From Augochlora pura (lineage: Eukaryota > Arthropoda > Insecta > Hymenoptera > Halictidae): a stretch of 64,000 nucleotides of DNA. A model generated the notes under the pieces. That model had not been told where the DNA came from and did no database searches. It saw nothing but the letters and a program-made list of their open reading frames with translations. The stretch is from NCBI RefSeq assembly GCF_028453695.1, contig NC_135775.1, positions 14,728,545 to 14,792,544 on the forward strand. Direction: 5' to 3'. The translations under genes and the position numbers were made by a program. This document shows, one piece after another, positions 1-13,950 of the stretch; within the stretch, counting starts at the first letter, position 1; each line of letters begins with the position of its first letter.

Positions 1-3000
1 GTTTCACAAAAAAGTCCAGTAGGCCCTTATCAAACACGAACGAGCAGAGCTCGGGGGAGGGGCGAGGCGAGGCGAGAGAACCCTGTGGGAACTATTTCCG
101 AGGCTTTCCCATTCGGCTGGCCCCTGATTGCCTTCTGGAATCATTTTCCGGTGATGTAACACGAGTGATTCTTTGACTAACGCGTCGCGCTACGTTTAAG
201 CTCCTTCCCAAAACATTAGGCTCTAATAATAACTCCTCCCGAACAAGAAGCGTTTAGACTTCGTTGACAATTGCTTCGCTGAAAAAGGCTACGTAATATG
301 CATCTGAAATTTGGTCTCCACGCTAGATTAATCCTTGACACTCAAAGCCATTTTAACTTGAAATCTAGAATTGTTTTTTTTTGCCCATAATATTTCTATT
401 CTATATGATATAGTGTATTTTGTACGTATAAAATTGAATTTTGGGATTTATATGGTGTCGTCAGCTGATCTACTAAAAAGCATTATGATTGGTTGATGCA
501 TTGTTCGGCTTCATCGACTATGGGTATAAGAAGACTTCCCCAAATCAAGACGCTTCAGTATCAGAGTCTCCTAGCCCTGATAATACAGACTATAACGTTT
601 CCGAAATATTCCGCAATTTGCTGAATCTAGACGCGGTGTCTATCCGGAAGCCATAAATTTTAATAATGATTGTGGTCGCGAAAGCCTAATACCTCAAATC
701 CAGGGGAGCTACTGCTGATCTGTTATTCCTTTTTAAAATCTTAAATATCCTACACTCTTATATGCTATTGGCATTTATGCGTCAATAAGGTCTATTAGGT
801 TTACACGTTATATTCCACCAGACTGCTTTTTATTTCTTTTCTCAAAAGTTATTGTGAAATAATGAACCTCGATGAAGGGACTTGCGATTTTCTATTATCA
901 CTGGTGTATTTGTTTCTACGTTTTACTGTAATCTTAGATGCAAGCGTTTACAATTGAGGTTCTTTTAGAAACTAAAGACTAAACTCATCCCTATATGCTG
1001 ATGCTCATTTCATACAATGCTTACGTACTGTTGTCGATAGAGTTGAATCCAGATTTTTCAACTAGCAACTGCATCTTGCGTTTCTTCAGAGTATTATGTG
1101 GCATTTCTAAATATATTTTATAGATCTATTTGAACATCGTTGTAACTTCGTATTTGCTCAATCTTTAGACTGTCAGTGCCATATGGTGTTATTAATATCG
1201 TACGGTATTTTGAGGAATAGTTGGCATCATTAAACTTATTTATGGAGTTGTTTGTTATATTAGATTAGGTATACTAAATATCTTTTTTCATAAATCAAAT
1301 CAGATGAAATAGAACCACCTATTCCCCTGTATTCCTTCCCCTGTATCCATTGTAATGCTGATACAATAGTAACAACTTCATATTTATCACGCCGCCAGTC
1401 TAAAAGTTAATAATCCACGCGCACTAACGTCTTTTCCCACTTTTTTCCGAATAAATGAATAAATCAGAAGCAGCCCAACCGAACAATTGAGTATCATTGT
1501 ATGAAGACTTGGAAAAGGGGACGGTGATCGTGGCAAGTGGTTTCCTCGACATTCCGCAGCGGCCCCGTTTTTTGGTGGCACGCGACACCCCTTTGTCTCG
1601 CAGTCGCGTGCCCCACTGGCTAACGAGGAAATTTTTACACAGAAAAAACGGAGGGGGCAGGGGAGGCGAGAGTACGCGTGCAAACTGCGGGCCCCTCGCG
1701 ATCCTCCTTTCGGGAGGCTGGTCGACGAGGCACGCGCAGCCTGCGCTTTTTTCTCCGATCGAAATTTATGGATTCTCGTCGGAAATTCGGAAATCCAGGG
1801 GTCTCTTCCCTTCCGGGGTTCCCTGCCACGTTTTTTCCGTTTTGTTCCGTTCCACCTTTCCCGGATCGTTCGAAAAAAAAACATACTCGCAGCTTCCTTC
1901 CACGCGCCACATGGTACGTTGTCGTTTTTTTTTTCTCTCCCCCCAATCCGCGTTCGATGGACGTCTCCTTATTTTCCAGCCCTCGAGCCTCGATTCGGAC
2001 CCCTTTGTCCTGTTTCGGGGCCCTGCCCAGCGTCCGGCAACGTTCAGAGTCTTCCCTTTTTTTTTTTCGTCGAGGCCGTTCACCCCTCCGGGCCAGGGGC
2101 GAACGGAAAAAAATTTCATTGAAAATTTGCCTAACCGTCTTTCGCCGGTCACAATGCGCGGCGTGCTCCTCGAGGGGACGGAGAAAGTGGACGTTCCGCG
2201 GACGTGTGGCGTGAACGGTGGCTAGAGATCTCTTTTCAGGGAAATCGAGCTCGATCGGGCTTTGTGCCGGAGTCTCTCAGCGCCTCGGGATCCTCACTCG
2301 TCGTGCACAACGGACTACAAACACGAGACAAGTGGTTCATAAATAATTTCCGATCGCGCCAATCACGGCCGGTCTCTCCTACTGTCGAACCTTCTCGGAG
2401 GTTTTTCCGATTCTTCGGCAAACACCGTTTCGAAACTACCGTAGAGATCCTCCGTTCTCGTTCCGTGCTCGGAAGAAACAGTAGCCAGCGAATCGCGAAA
2501 ATCGCCACCCCCGCGACGATTCGACTCGGGAGCTTGCCGGCCGGCCGACCGTTGTAACTCCCGGATCGCGGATCGAGGACAGAGCCGTGGCGCAATTGGG
2601 GCTGAAAAAAGGGCGGTTCCTAGAAAATCCGCTTTCCGCAGACACCGCATTTCTCGAGGCTATTATGCATTCCGTGACGAGGAAGAGGGGCCAGACAGCG
2701 GCGGCGTGGATTTTTGACAGCAGGGGTAGCGCGTCAATGGGAAATTTGCACGGCTAAACGGATTACAGATGTTTTCGAGCTCGGACGCACAATAGAAAGT
2801 CGACTCGAGCCGATTCTTTGATTCGAGGTGAATTCGGAATCTTCTCGCGTCTCACAACTTCCAGGAGCGGACCAACGGGTCCCCTGTAAAAATATGTTTT
2901 CCCAACTTTGTTCCGTTCATCGTCCTACCCCGTCCATCCAATTATCTACACCTCGTGTAATTTATATTCTTCTCAGCCGAACCCTGCAATCTAGCTGTCT

Positions 3001-4140
3001 TTCTAGAAGCTGTATAATCCGTAGCAATGTCTCCAGCTAATTCATACTTTGGCTGGATTGCATCCGTTCAGGTGTCTAAGGGTTGCACTCTCTAGATCCA
3101 GCCCTGAGTCCCGCGTGTCAGCCTTACCCGCGTCAAGACGCATTCAGGACATTTCGCCGGGGTTTTGAATAATCCGTGGCCTAATGCCGCGTAAACGTCG
3201 ACCGTTTTTCCATTTTTCCTGCCGCTTTTTATTCTTCCCTTTCACCGACTCTCCGACAGCTTCCCTCGCACGTGGTACACCGGGATCGATTCTGCCCGCG
3301 CCGTTCCCATAATAGGGGCATCGGCTGTTTTGATTACGGCCTGTTTGCTGAATATTAATCGTCCCGGGGTCTTCCGACGTTGCGACTTTTTATATCGTCG
3401 CGCCGCATCGCCGTGTAACAGGTGAGAAAACAGCTGAAACAAAAATCTGAAAATGTTCACGGAACTTTCATCGGTGCTAGTCAGGGCGCGCGTGGCGTTT
3501 AAATGCTCGCGCTGAAACCGCCCCTAAGGCTCGAAATATGTCCTGAAAGAAGCCTAGGTGGTATTCAAGAATTTTTCAGGCATGGTCGTTTCATTTTCGT
3601 TCGAATAAAGGAAGAAAGGGATTTGGTAAACGCTGCGGTACAGGCTGCCTTCCATCCGTTGGATAATCTCGTTACGGAAATACTCGGCCACTTGCGCCGG
3701 TCCCGTCCATCCCCGCAGCCGACGATCCACCCCCACGAGCCCCGGTTTCCACGTCGCAGACCGGCCTCTTCGCGCGCAATCCCTTCCGCAAACATCTGCA
3801 TTTCGAGCGGCCGTATCTTCGGATCCGTTTCCAAAGCCGGCCTCTTTAAACAAGGACCTACGCTCCCGCGAAATCGAGCGCGGGGGTGGCAAAACAGATC
3901 GACGAATACACAAGTTAATCCTTCGAGTCAGCACGGAAGAATCGCGCCCCCTCGGATAACTCGATTCCTCGTCGGCGAATGAAAAGTCCGTCCCGGCGAC
4001 GAACAGAACTTGAAAAATCCTTCGCTCTATGTTTGCCGGACGGTGTCCGTCCACGCGATGCCGTTCACAGAATTTTCTTTGTGTAATGAGCATCGGTGAG
4101 AATTATCCGGGAAAACTGCGGTAGCGCGTGGCGGCGTTGA
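1..4140. other. Upstream intergenic DNA, no supported gene
   Basis: Bases about 180-1390 are AT-rich and include the MITE fragment at 328-446. Bases 1390-4140 are GC-rich with homopolymer T/A runs. The ORFs here, up to 242 codons at 1497-2225, overlap on both strands, are Arg/Ser/Pro-rich and show no domain, so I leave them out. Confidence 0.6.
328..446. mobile_element. TTAA-type MITE left-end fragment
   Basis: TTAATCCTTGACACTC is followed by CCATTTTAACTTGAAA and, further in, TATATGATATAGTGTATTTT and ATAAAATTGAATTTTG, in the order seen in the copies at 11724 and 41776. The right end is missing. Confidence 0.5.
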
Positions 4141-7100
4141 AAAAAAGGGTTTGATCAATCGGATTTTACGGTCGCGGAAATGTAACGCCTCGGTATCGCA
4201 TTACTACGATATTGAATGTCGATGCGCGATGCTGACAACAGAATTTCAAAAAGGATATTAATAAAATCGTTCGAGCTTTGTTTCAAAATGTAACTCATTT
4301 CCAATTCTACTTCTTGCGATCGGCGTGGACAATTTTGATGCGAAATAGCTCTACACATATTCGATAGAATAACATTAATCTCGTTGAGATGTTAAAGGAA
4401 AATTTTGTTTAATAGAAGTTGTGTCAACAAATTTTGGATAATAACATAGTTTAATAAACTAATGCCTTTAATGTCTCGACAAAATTCGAATCGCTTGAAC
4501 CGATTTTGAAAAAATATTCGTCTTTTATACGAATGTCTTAGTGAGGGCAATTTAAAATTGTAAAGATTAAGTTAGTTAATTACGCAGTTCTTTAAAAATT
4601 CCAACTCTAAATTTGTAATTTTTTCGAATCCGTGTGTAACAAGCCTGAGATTTCTTAAATCAAGAAATTAAAACAATAATGTTCTGTAAGTTTTAGGAAA
4701 CAGATAATGAATAACGTGATATAATTTACTTATTCTTACGTTTCCTTTTTCATTTACGTAACTATATTTTACTATTGTTATGTCATTATAACTCCATTTA
4801 ATGCAATTAAGTAACAATCAATCAAATCTATTAAAAAGATATGACAAGAAATAATTTGTTAAATCGCGTATCCCTCCCTCATTATTAGATTTTTCATTTT
4901 TAATCATTTCGCATAACAGTTCATAAAATATTATAGTTTCTACTATACAAAATGTTTTAAAAGTTTGTTATGCCTATACTTTGTCTAGTACAATAAATTA
5001 ACCCTATGAATGACGACCCTGAGGTACCACTAAAAATTCGAATATCATTTTCTGAGATAACTTTTACATTGTTATACTGGTTTATATTTAAAGAGTTTTC
5101 AAAAATGTGACTATTGTACAAGCATATATGCTCGCTTTGGAACTATATAATAATACTTGCTACAGTAGTCAATTGTAAACCGTTATTTATGGAATTCCTA
5201 GCTACTTTTTATCTACCCGGTTATTATACGAGTGTTCAAGAATTCAAATAAAGGTGCTAACTTTAATCTCATTTTAATAGACTAGCAATAGCGATTAGAA
5301 AAATTTCGACAATTCGGTTAGCTGACTACAAAGTCGCGATGATTCTGAGTGGCCCAGGGACTAAACAGGACCTCCGCGTATGGATTTGTGCTCCATTTCA
5401 CGAACGGTTGTGCACGCAAAGCTTCGCGAGCCAGCAAAAAGGACGAAAGCATTCTCGCTCCTGTTTTACATCGGCGAGGGGATCCTCGCAATTTTAGTGG
5501 GTCAGTTTCGGTGGTAGGACATCGACCAAACGACCGAGACGAAGTCGGAAAAGGTATCTGAGAGAAAGAGAAAGAGAAAGAGAAAGGGAGAAAGAGGGCA
5601 AAAGAGAGAACAGGTCAAGGAAAAATACGAAGACTAAGAGAGCCGCGTGCACTTGCTCCGAAGTTGTCCGGGGGGCCCTATTTGGGCTCGTCCGTCGCTC
5701 GGCCAGTCCCAACACGGTCCCCTGTTTCGGGGCCACCCCCGAAAATCCCGGCGAACGAGATCAAACGTGCCGGAGCAGCCGATTTTTTTCTCTCTTTTCC
5801 TGGCGACCGCCTCCTTCGTGTTTGTTTGCTTGTTTGTTTGCTGACTTGGACGCGAACTGATCATTTCGGGCCCCTTTAAGGGTCCCCGGTGATCCGCGTC
5901 GGGAAAAAGGATCTTTGTCGGTGTTTGCTGATCGCAAACGTTTCCCAATTATCGGTTCGGCACTCCGAGGACTTCATTCCGCGGTTTCGGATATTCGTGG
6001 CGGCATTACGAGATCGTGACACCGCCGATAGCGACAGCCTGATCAATGCAACAATTGAGCGGGGGCGTATAAAAACATCCGCCCACAGTTTCGCTCGTAG
6101 AACTTCCGCGAGCAAGTTCATAAATATCGCTCGGCTATTCTCGGTGCGCGGTGATATAATACTTTTATTTCGTTCATCGGAGCACAGATTTTTATTCCGC
6201 CCACTCGTCCACCCACCGGCGACTTTACATCCAGGACTTACGGTAAAGAAGTCGCGTAAGAATCAATGCGGCGAGCTCTGTGACAAAATAATTAGTTTCG
6301 CTTGCCAGGATAGAATTTTCCAGTCCGCCCACGCCAGCCCCGGAGCCACTTTGCACCCCTTTCGGGCAAAGAGAGGCTTCCTAGAACTTTTTTTGCCGGC
6401 CGATCCGGTTCTCTTTTTTCCCCCCGATGCCCTCCCCCCTCCGATAACAAAGAGGTCGGACAAAAGGAATTACGGGCGATCAGGAACGATCGACCGAGAT
6501 TCCCTCGCCCCCGTGGCACGATATTCCTTTTGATATTTCCCGGTTCTGTAACACCTTCCGCGTGGCGTGTGCCCCCTCGTCGCGTCGAACGACCGGAGAA
6601 AAGGGGTTGTTTGCGGCCCGATTTTGCGGAGGGCCCCGCCGGCATTGTCGCCCGGAATCAATTTGGGTATTGAACTGCAATCGAGGAAAAGGGGTTCCAT
6701 CGGCTGTGCGTACTCGTCTGCGTGCGCGCGTGTGCGTTTGTGTGCACAGATCCACTGCCGATAGCATTGTCGACGGTATTGAGCCATCAAAATATTAAGG
6801 GTGGCGCGCGCGCTTCGGCTCGCAGGTGCATCGATTTCTCTCTTTTCCTCTCCTTTTGCTCTCGCTCTCTCTCTCCTCTCCCCCCTTTTTTTTTCTTTTC
6901 TAGTTTCCCATTGTGAGGACGCGCTTCTTCTTCGCGCCGCAGAAAAAAGGGTTCGATTGATCGCGCCTCGTTATTTTGCTGATCGATTTCGCCCGTTCCC
7001 CCCCCAGGAGCTTACTCTGGTAATTCTTTGTTGCGGCGCGGACTCTCGTTTGTCGCGCGATTTGACTTTCCTTTCACGAGACCAGGAAACGGGTTCTCCT

Positions 7101-10100
7101 TCCAAGTTGCTTGCTCGAGGTGAGAACAAGACCTTGCGATATCCATTCATTCGAATATGCGAGTCTCGCGCCGGTTAGCTTAAGATTTGGGCGCGATTAG
7201 AATCCATAAATTGTGTAGGAAGTTGCGAGCCGGCCAAATGCAATCGGTCCGCAATTTATTTATCGATAACGCGCGGGAAACAATATGTTCCGTTTCGTCG
7301 TGGTGACGTCAAGAAAGGAGCGACACCACGACCGCGCCAAATCGCTCGTTTATCTCGATCGCGCGATCGTGCGTTCACTATCACCTTCTTACAGCCACAT
7401 TTGTACGTCTACGATCGTATTCTTACAGTTAACAGTGGGTTTGCTTTGTTGTCCGTGGGTCGAGGGACGAAAAGTGAGAAAGCAGAACGTGAACGAGTCA
7501 CGCATCGGGCGACTGTTGTAAAGAGGTTCGTCCAACCCTTCGATCGCGAAGGAGGGCGCGGAAAGGCATAGAAAAGGGCAAAGTTAGGCAAATTGGTTGA
7601 TAAATAGGGGTCCGGATCAATGGATCCAATGACTGGATCCCCTTGAACCCTTTTCATCGGCGGAGAAAAAAAGAAACGAGAACCGGGACGAACCTGGTGA
7701 AACTGGTGCACTTGTCGATGATGGATCGCGGTCTGATCAGGCTAGTTACAATAGCGCCCGCCTGTCGGAATTTACGTCTCATTTGCATGCGTTGCGATTC
7801 ATATACCCGCTGCACCGGCTAGACCACTGTCAATTGACATCCTAATTTAGATGCCACTTGACTGACTTTGTTTAGAATAGCTATGAAGACAGCGCAAATA
7901 CAACGTGGAAAATTATATTTATAGATAATATTACAATATATTCTTATAACCTGGATACACGGCATAACAACGCGCCTGCTTTTAAACTATTTGATTTCTA
8001 GTAATAACTTGTTAATGACATTCCGTTCTTTTTAATCTGAATGAAATCTAAAATTTCTTGTCGTCAATAGTTAGAAGTTTTAGTAAATTTACATATTCGT
8101 TAATTATAAATTGACTTTTCTCTCCTTAGGAATGATTAGAATCGGAAAACTTGATATCATTGTAACTGTGAAGAAAGTGGTATGACAAAAGGTTAAGAGG
8201 CTCGTAACGAGAAGAAAGTATAACACCGCCGGCGAGCGAAAAGACTAATCACTTCGATACCTTCGCATTTGCAACAGGTGTAGATTGGGGACGCTTGTTA
8301 GATTTCAACAGATCTCCAAATCGATCCAATCTCATTTATTCAAAAAATTCCGCAATGCGGAGGGGTAAATCCTACACCTTGAAGTTGACAAGGGCCGCCA
8401 CTAGAATGACTTGATCAAACTCCATAGAAAACCCTCTCGTTTACCGAGAGTCCACCAGAATTTCGGGGGACGAGGTAGAATGGTGGTTAGTCGGTCACCT
8501 GGCCAACGGTGACGTCAGGAGAAAATACCCCGTCACTGGGCCAAGGTGCAGGAACGTCCGGCCGGACCCCCATGGGTTCCCATGACCTGCGCTGACCCGC
8601 GTCTAAGGTGCTCGTCGAGAGGGCTCTCCTCCGTGGTGACCCCGTCCCGTAGGTCACGCATATGTTCCAAGTTTTGCGACTTCCTGGACAGAGCTCTGAG
8701 ATTTTTCCCAAAAACTTGGCCCGCCCTCCCTGCTTTTACGATATCGAGATAATGCCGGCTCGTTGTTTGCCGAGAAGGGGGGATGCAAAACAGCAGAGAA
8801 ACGTTCGAGTTCTCATGAGGTTCTCACAGCCACCAATCTACGCCGGGATCTACGTCACGGTGATCGAGCGTTTTGGGGTGAAAAAAAAATTGGTCAGCTT
8901 TCGGTTGAATTCGAAAAACGGTTGATGACACCACGGTGACCTCCGTTCAGCCGTTGAGGTTCTCAAAAACGCCTCTTTCTGTGAATCACAGCACGCGCTG
9001 CAACGGCACGCGCGCTTTTTTAACGTTTTTCTCCGGGAAACAGGGGTAGTGCGAACAGAAGTCGGCGCGTTCTCTACACAATGACCGCGGGAAGCGTGTC
9101 AACACCTTGCTGAGCGGATACATTTTTTTCAAATCCGACCAACTGACTTGCATTTTATTGAGCCGTTAAAAGGATTAATTTGCTGGACAATGTGAAAAAT
9201 AAGTTTTATAAAAATTATAAATATTTAAAATAGTCCACAACGAAAATTTGAAAGATGCGCTTCGTAATCCTTTTAATTTAAAATCGTTAATTAATATGGC
9301 TAATTGATAAATGCCTGCAGAATTTCTTTATCTCGCTATCTAACAAAATAGTCGGTCCAATATCTTGCATAAACAATCGAACTCAAAGAAGCGGCGACGG
9401 TAAATCGTATCCTGGATTCTATAAAAGAGGTACAAAGGCTTCCCGGAAGCAAAAATTTGAAGGTTTGGAATCGAAATCCGTTCGAACAAAAATGTTCCCC
9501 AATTCTTGCGGAAAGCTTACACCTTTCGTAACGAGTAGGTTGTAATATTGCGGGGGCCCAATGGTCGAAAGTGCAGTGGGCCCAATAAACTTTACCTCGG
9601 TCGAAAGGTGTAGTAAACATTGGTCGTCAGCGAAGTCTAGCTTATAACTGGATAATCCTATGGCAGCGGTGTGTCGTGCGTCGTACAGGCCCCATAATAC
9701 CACTTTTCACTGGTCAGGGAAAGGATTAAACCGTTCGGGATGAAGAAAAAAAAAAGGAAGCCAGTTACCCCCGCGCTCGTAAAGCGAGAGTTTGTGTCAT
9801 AAAGCGCAACCCTTTCCTCGCTATTGCCACAGCCACGCTCTTAGCTGTTTCTTCGGGCCCCGGCCAGCCTTAACCCTTTCGCCTCGGCCGGTCCGCTTGA
9901 AATTTTTTCAGCTTTATTAACATCTCGAGACTGTCCGACAATTTTTTCAAGCGTTTTTTTTCTTCGGCTTCGGTCCAGCGTCTCCTGAACGGTGTAGGGC
10001 CAACAACGAGTCATATTGCTTTCTTCGCGTTGTCGTCATTCCACCCCCCGACTTTTTGCCGCCGTTCCAGCGCGGACGGGAGAGTCGGAAAGGGAAGCAC

Positions 10101-11700
10101 GGACATGCTTGATTTTCGGAAATCTCCGGGTTTCGCAAAAAATTTTGTCTACCTCATCCATCGGGACTCTTTCCGCCCCTCTCCGTCCCTCTCTCTCCGC
10201 CTCTCGCTCTCCGCTTGCTGCGCTCCGTTCGTAATGACTAGCCGAAACGCGGGACCGAGGCCGCACCGGAGGCGGAAAAAAATTTCTGTCGAGAGGCTAA
10301 TTTGTCGTGCGCCGTTACGAATAATATTTGAGCACGCTAAGCCGTTTGGCCTCGCTGTAAATTTCATCGACCACGCGGACAACCCTTTGAGAAATTCAGC
10401 CTGCCGGAAATTTTTATCGGGGGCCATCGTGAACCATCCCTCAATTTTGTGTAATCCGAATACGCTCCGTAAACAGGACAACCTCTCTTGATTTTATTTC
10501 GAAAGCTAGTCCAGAGTGACCTGGATCGGCTGAGTGTTTAATAAACGTTGATAATCGACAGATTATGGTTTCCAAGGGGTTTATAATGTTTTAACGTGGT
10601 ACGCGCTCTTCAAACTCAAAGGAAAAAAGTTAAGAATTATGCTACACAGGTGAACAGTATTGTTCGTAGCAAATCTTTTTAACATAGGGTGGAAATTTGT
10701 TTTGCGACAACGACAATAACCATTTTATTTTTTAAATATTGTAACTTTTATTTTTCTTAGTTCTTTTTTTGTTGCATGTGTCACGAGATTTATTATAGTT
10801 ACAATTGTAACGAACGCGTGCAAAATGTGCAGTGTACAGAACTATACCAATCTCAGAAAAAAATGACAAACAATAAAACAATATATGATATAATAAATAT
10901 TATAAAATCAAATAATATTGCAATATAAGCAATGTGTCACACGCTTCACTAGGATATGTACTTTTAATTCAATGAATTACTCAAATGTTAACGCTATAGA
11001 ACGTTTCTTAACTCTCGTCGTAAGTGTAAATGTACAAACAACATCACCGAAAATCAAGGCGTCTACCAATCACGTCCGTTGGGACACTATCGGCATTATT
11101 TAATTGATTCCGAAGCAGGTGTCCGTCACCCACGCTATCAAAGTACCGGCAAAGAGAAGACGTATTTTTAGATCTCGCCGCGGAACAGAAAAACTGCTGT
11201 ACGCGTCGCATCCGATCTGTCGCGGCACGTTGCTCAATACCGGGTGTCACGAATTCGAAACGAGTCGGGCCCCCGGGCACGGTTTGACGCGCGTTCCTAA
11301 TTCGTCCGGGCGTGGGGTCCGTGCGGGGGCCGGATTCGACCGAAAAAACCGAGCGATGCTCGACCCGAGCCCTCGCCTTTCGTGTCTAGTCGTGCCGTGA
11401 CCGCGTCCCATGACGGAATATTTGCTCCTTCTTCCAAACACTCGAATTTTGACGTTCCTGTACCGTTTTCCCAATACACTCCAAAAATTGGAGAAATAGG
11501 GTGGATGTCCCAGTTTCCGCGCCTGTTCCAATCCCTGTGCTCTCGGATTAGGAACGTCTAGAACGAGAAAAGCCATAAATTAAATCTGTATTCAAGGAGA
11601 TGTGTCAATTTGTACATAAAACTTTTCTTTTTTTTACACGTTTCTAATCCGGGGGCACGGAAATTGGGACCGGTGCGGAAACTGTGACAAGATTATTTCG
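4141..11700. other. Intergenic mosaic, no supported gene
   Basis: AT-rich blocks at about 4140-5290, 7830-8180, 9120-9330 and 10520-11040 separate GC-rich blocks. GAAAGA repeats occur at 5557-5592 and a CT-rich run at 6841-6900. Short inverted segments GGTGTAGATT (8279) and AATCCTACACC (8369) sit about 100 bp apart. Nothing resembles a conserved protein. Confidence 0.6.
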
Positions 11701-11723
11701 CTTTGTTCCACTCAGATCGTTCG

Positions 11724-11976
11724 TCAACCCTTTGTAGTCTAAGCTATTTTAATTCGAAGTCCGAAATATGTTTTTCGACCTACGGTACTTCCATTTTATA
11801 TGATTTATTGTAATTCACGCACGTGAAATTGAGCCTATTGACGAGTACAATTCTTGCAGTTTGATCAGTTTTTTTTTTTCGTATAAACCAACTTAATAAT
11901 GTAAAAATTACTTGGAAAAATGGTATAGCAATTTTGAGTGGCGTCTCGGAGTCGCCACTCGAGTGCAAATGATTAA
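11724..11976. mobile_element. TTAA-type MITE, second copy of the same family
   Basis: This 253-bp copy starts TCAACCCTTTGTAGTC, a mutated left end, and finishes CTCGAGTGCAAATGATTAA. Shared internal blocks with the copy at 41776 include GCTATTTTAATTCGAA near the left end and a subterminal hairpin (GAGTGGCG at 11936-11943 with CGCCACTC at 11953-11960). The two copies differ at many sites, so the family is old here. Confidence 0.72.
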
Positions 11977-12219
11977 TGAAAGTGACTAGACACACAAGAT
12001 GTGTCCCGTTGCATCGTACGTTTTGCATCGTTTCGAAGTTCATCGTACTTACAAGATTATTAACACATTATCGACCGGAGGCGTCATATGACGTCTTTCG
12101 TATATAACGATGCGACGTCTGCTGTACAGTCTATTCTAACTGATAAAAAATTTTAAAATGCTTCGGTATTCTAGTATGTTACAAATGAATACATTATGCG
12201 ATGAAGAAATTGTTTATGT

Positions 12220-12451
12220 TTAACCCTTTGCATTAGATTGACACTAAAAATCGCTATACTATTTTTAAACGAATTTTCACATTATTCAAATTTGTATCCG
12301 ATAAATGTACGAAAAAATAGGCTTCTATAAGAGAATAGGTCCAATTCCCTATGCATCCAATAAAACAAGATTATACCATAGAAATATCCTGTAGATTGCA
12401 ATAAATGTCTTCGCTTTTAAATTTAAATAACCCCGAATGTAAAGGAGTTAA
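12220..12451. mobile_element. Second type of TTAA-bounded small element
   Basis: TTAACCCTTTGCATTAG at the left and CGAATGTAAAGGAGTTAA at the right are imperfect inverted repeats with TTAA at each edge, 232 bp apart. The interior does not match the family at 11724. It probably used the same piggyBac-type machinery, and it lies 243 bp from that copy. Confidence 0.5.
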
Positions 12452-13918
12452 TCCTTAACCGAATTGTTAACTACCGTCAGTTATTGTTTCAATAAATATT
12501 GCTGATTTTCAAATCGGTAAATGCAGGTCAATTTACGTTGGAACATTGCAAACTTGTCGAATTGATAAATACTTACATTAATTTTTAAATAACTACATCG
12601 ACGCATAATAACAATTGCTTGTTTAAAGTTGCGTAGGACCACTATAACCGTTTCTACAAAAATTACCGGTTACTACTTTGTTAACACTGACATAACCTCG
12701 TAAATAATTGGTTTGGAAAGGTTACGTCCTCAAACGTCAAGATTTCTATGCCAAATCTCGCGGGTTCGTACAACTCGTTTCGCCCGCTGGTAACGATAAT
12801 TTGTGGAGCTGGTTGAAATGATTGCACGATGGTGATATAACAAAGTAATTCTGTATTTAAAGACATAACAGTTTGACGACGTCGCATATAGATGCAAGAA
12901 ATGATCGTTCGTGTTGCAATGCGTTTCGTATGGAGATCGGTTGCGTTCTTGTAACTGAAATCGTTGAAATCAGTTCACGAGAATTAAGTATAGCTTCTCT
13001 CTGATTTATAAAAGTTAATAATACCTTATAGCGATTTGCCAACCGATCGTACCACATGATATTTCAGGGTCTGTCGAAACGTGGAGACCTCATCTGGAAT
13101 GGTCCTGTACTCTGTCTTTTTGTTCCCTGGTGAACCGAGTTATCTTATATTAAACTTCCGATCCTTCAAGTTTGTCAGTATCTGTAAATGTGGTTCATCG
13201 TTAAATCTATCGTTAAGTTTCCAGCGAAGACGTTAATGGTTGCAGTAAAGATCCGCGATTCGAAGCTGGAGCAGTAAATCTCAGCATCTTGATAAAGTGG
13301 TATGACTACGGGCGCATTTGGCATCCAGTCTAATGGTTGCAAAGTGCCGCGATTGAAAAATAGAGTAGTAGCCTAGCATCTTCGTAGAACGGTAGGGCTG
13401 TGTGTACAATGCGCGCCGTCGAATTAGCAAGGACGTAGACAGAGACAGGAGGAAGGTTCGAAGAAAAATCGCGAACCGGCGAACTCGGTTCTCGGCCGGG
13501 TCGCTCCCACGGGGCCCGAGAAAAATCGAGAATTAAGTCCCCCCCGGTGTCGTCAGCGTGACGAACTCGCGTCGAGCAGTGGCCCGATCTCGCGGCTATC
13601 ATTAATCTCCGCGGTTAAGTGGAGCCGCGGCGAAAATATTTGCATATCGGGTTGCAGGCAGCAGCGGCGTTTTCATCTAGTTTGATCGATCGTCCCGGCG
13701 AAGGAGAGCGACCGGAAAAATGGTACGGAGGGCGCCTATGCGGCCAGAAAGATTCGGGGACACCGAGAGAGGAACGAAAATCGAGACAGATCTCGGGCGC
13801 GGATCCAGCGCCGCAGTGGAAGTGGAAAATCGCCTTGAGGTCCCCGCAGGGTCTGATCATTGTCATTCAAACGACTTTAAGTACGCCAAGGATCGGACGG
13901 TTGAAATTAGGGCGGACC

Positions 13919-13950
13919 CTCTCTCTCTCTCCCTTTCTCTCTCTCTCTCT
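13919..13950. repeat. CT microsatellite
   Basis: A 32-base CT run with one CCCTTT interruption. Confidence 0.9.

Noticed and set aside
8487..8800. Minus-strand reading frames resembling a retrotransposon fragment
   Set aside because: A basic stretch with LRALSRKSQNLEHM is suggestive, but no reverse transcriptase, zinc knuckle or repeat structure is present.
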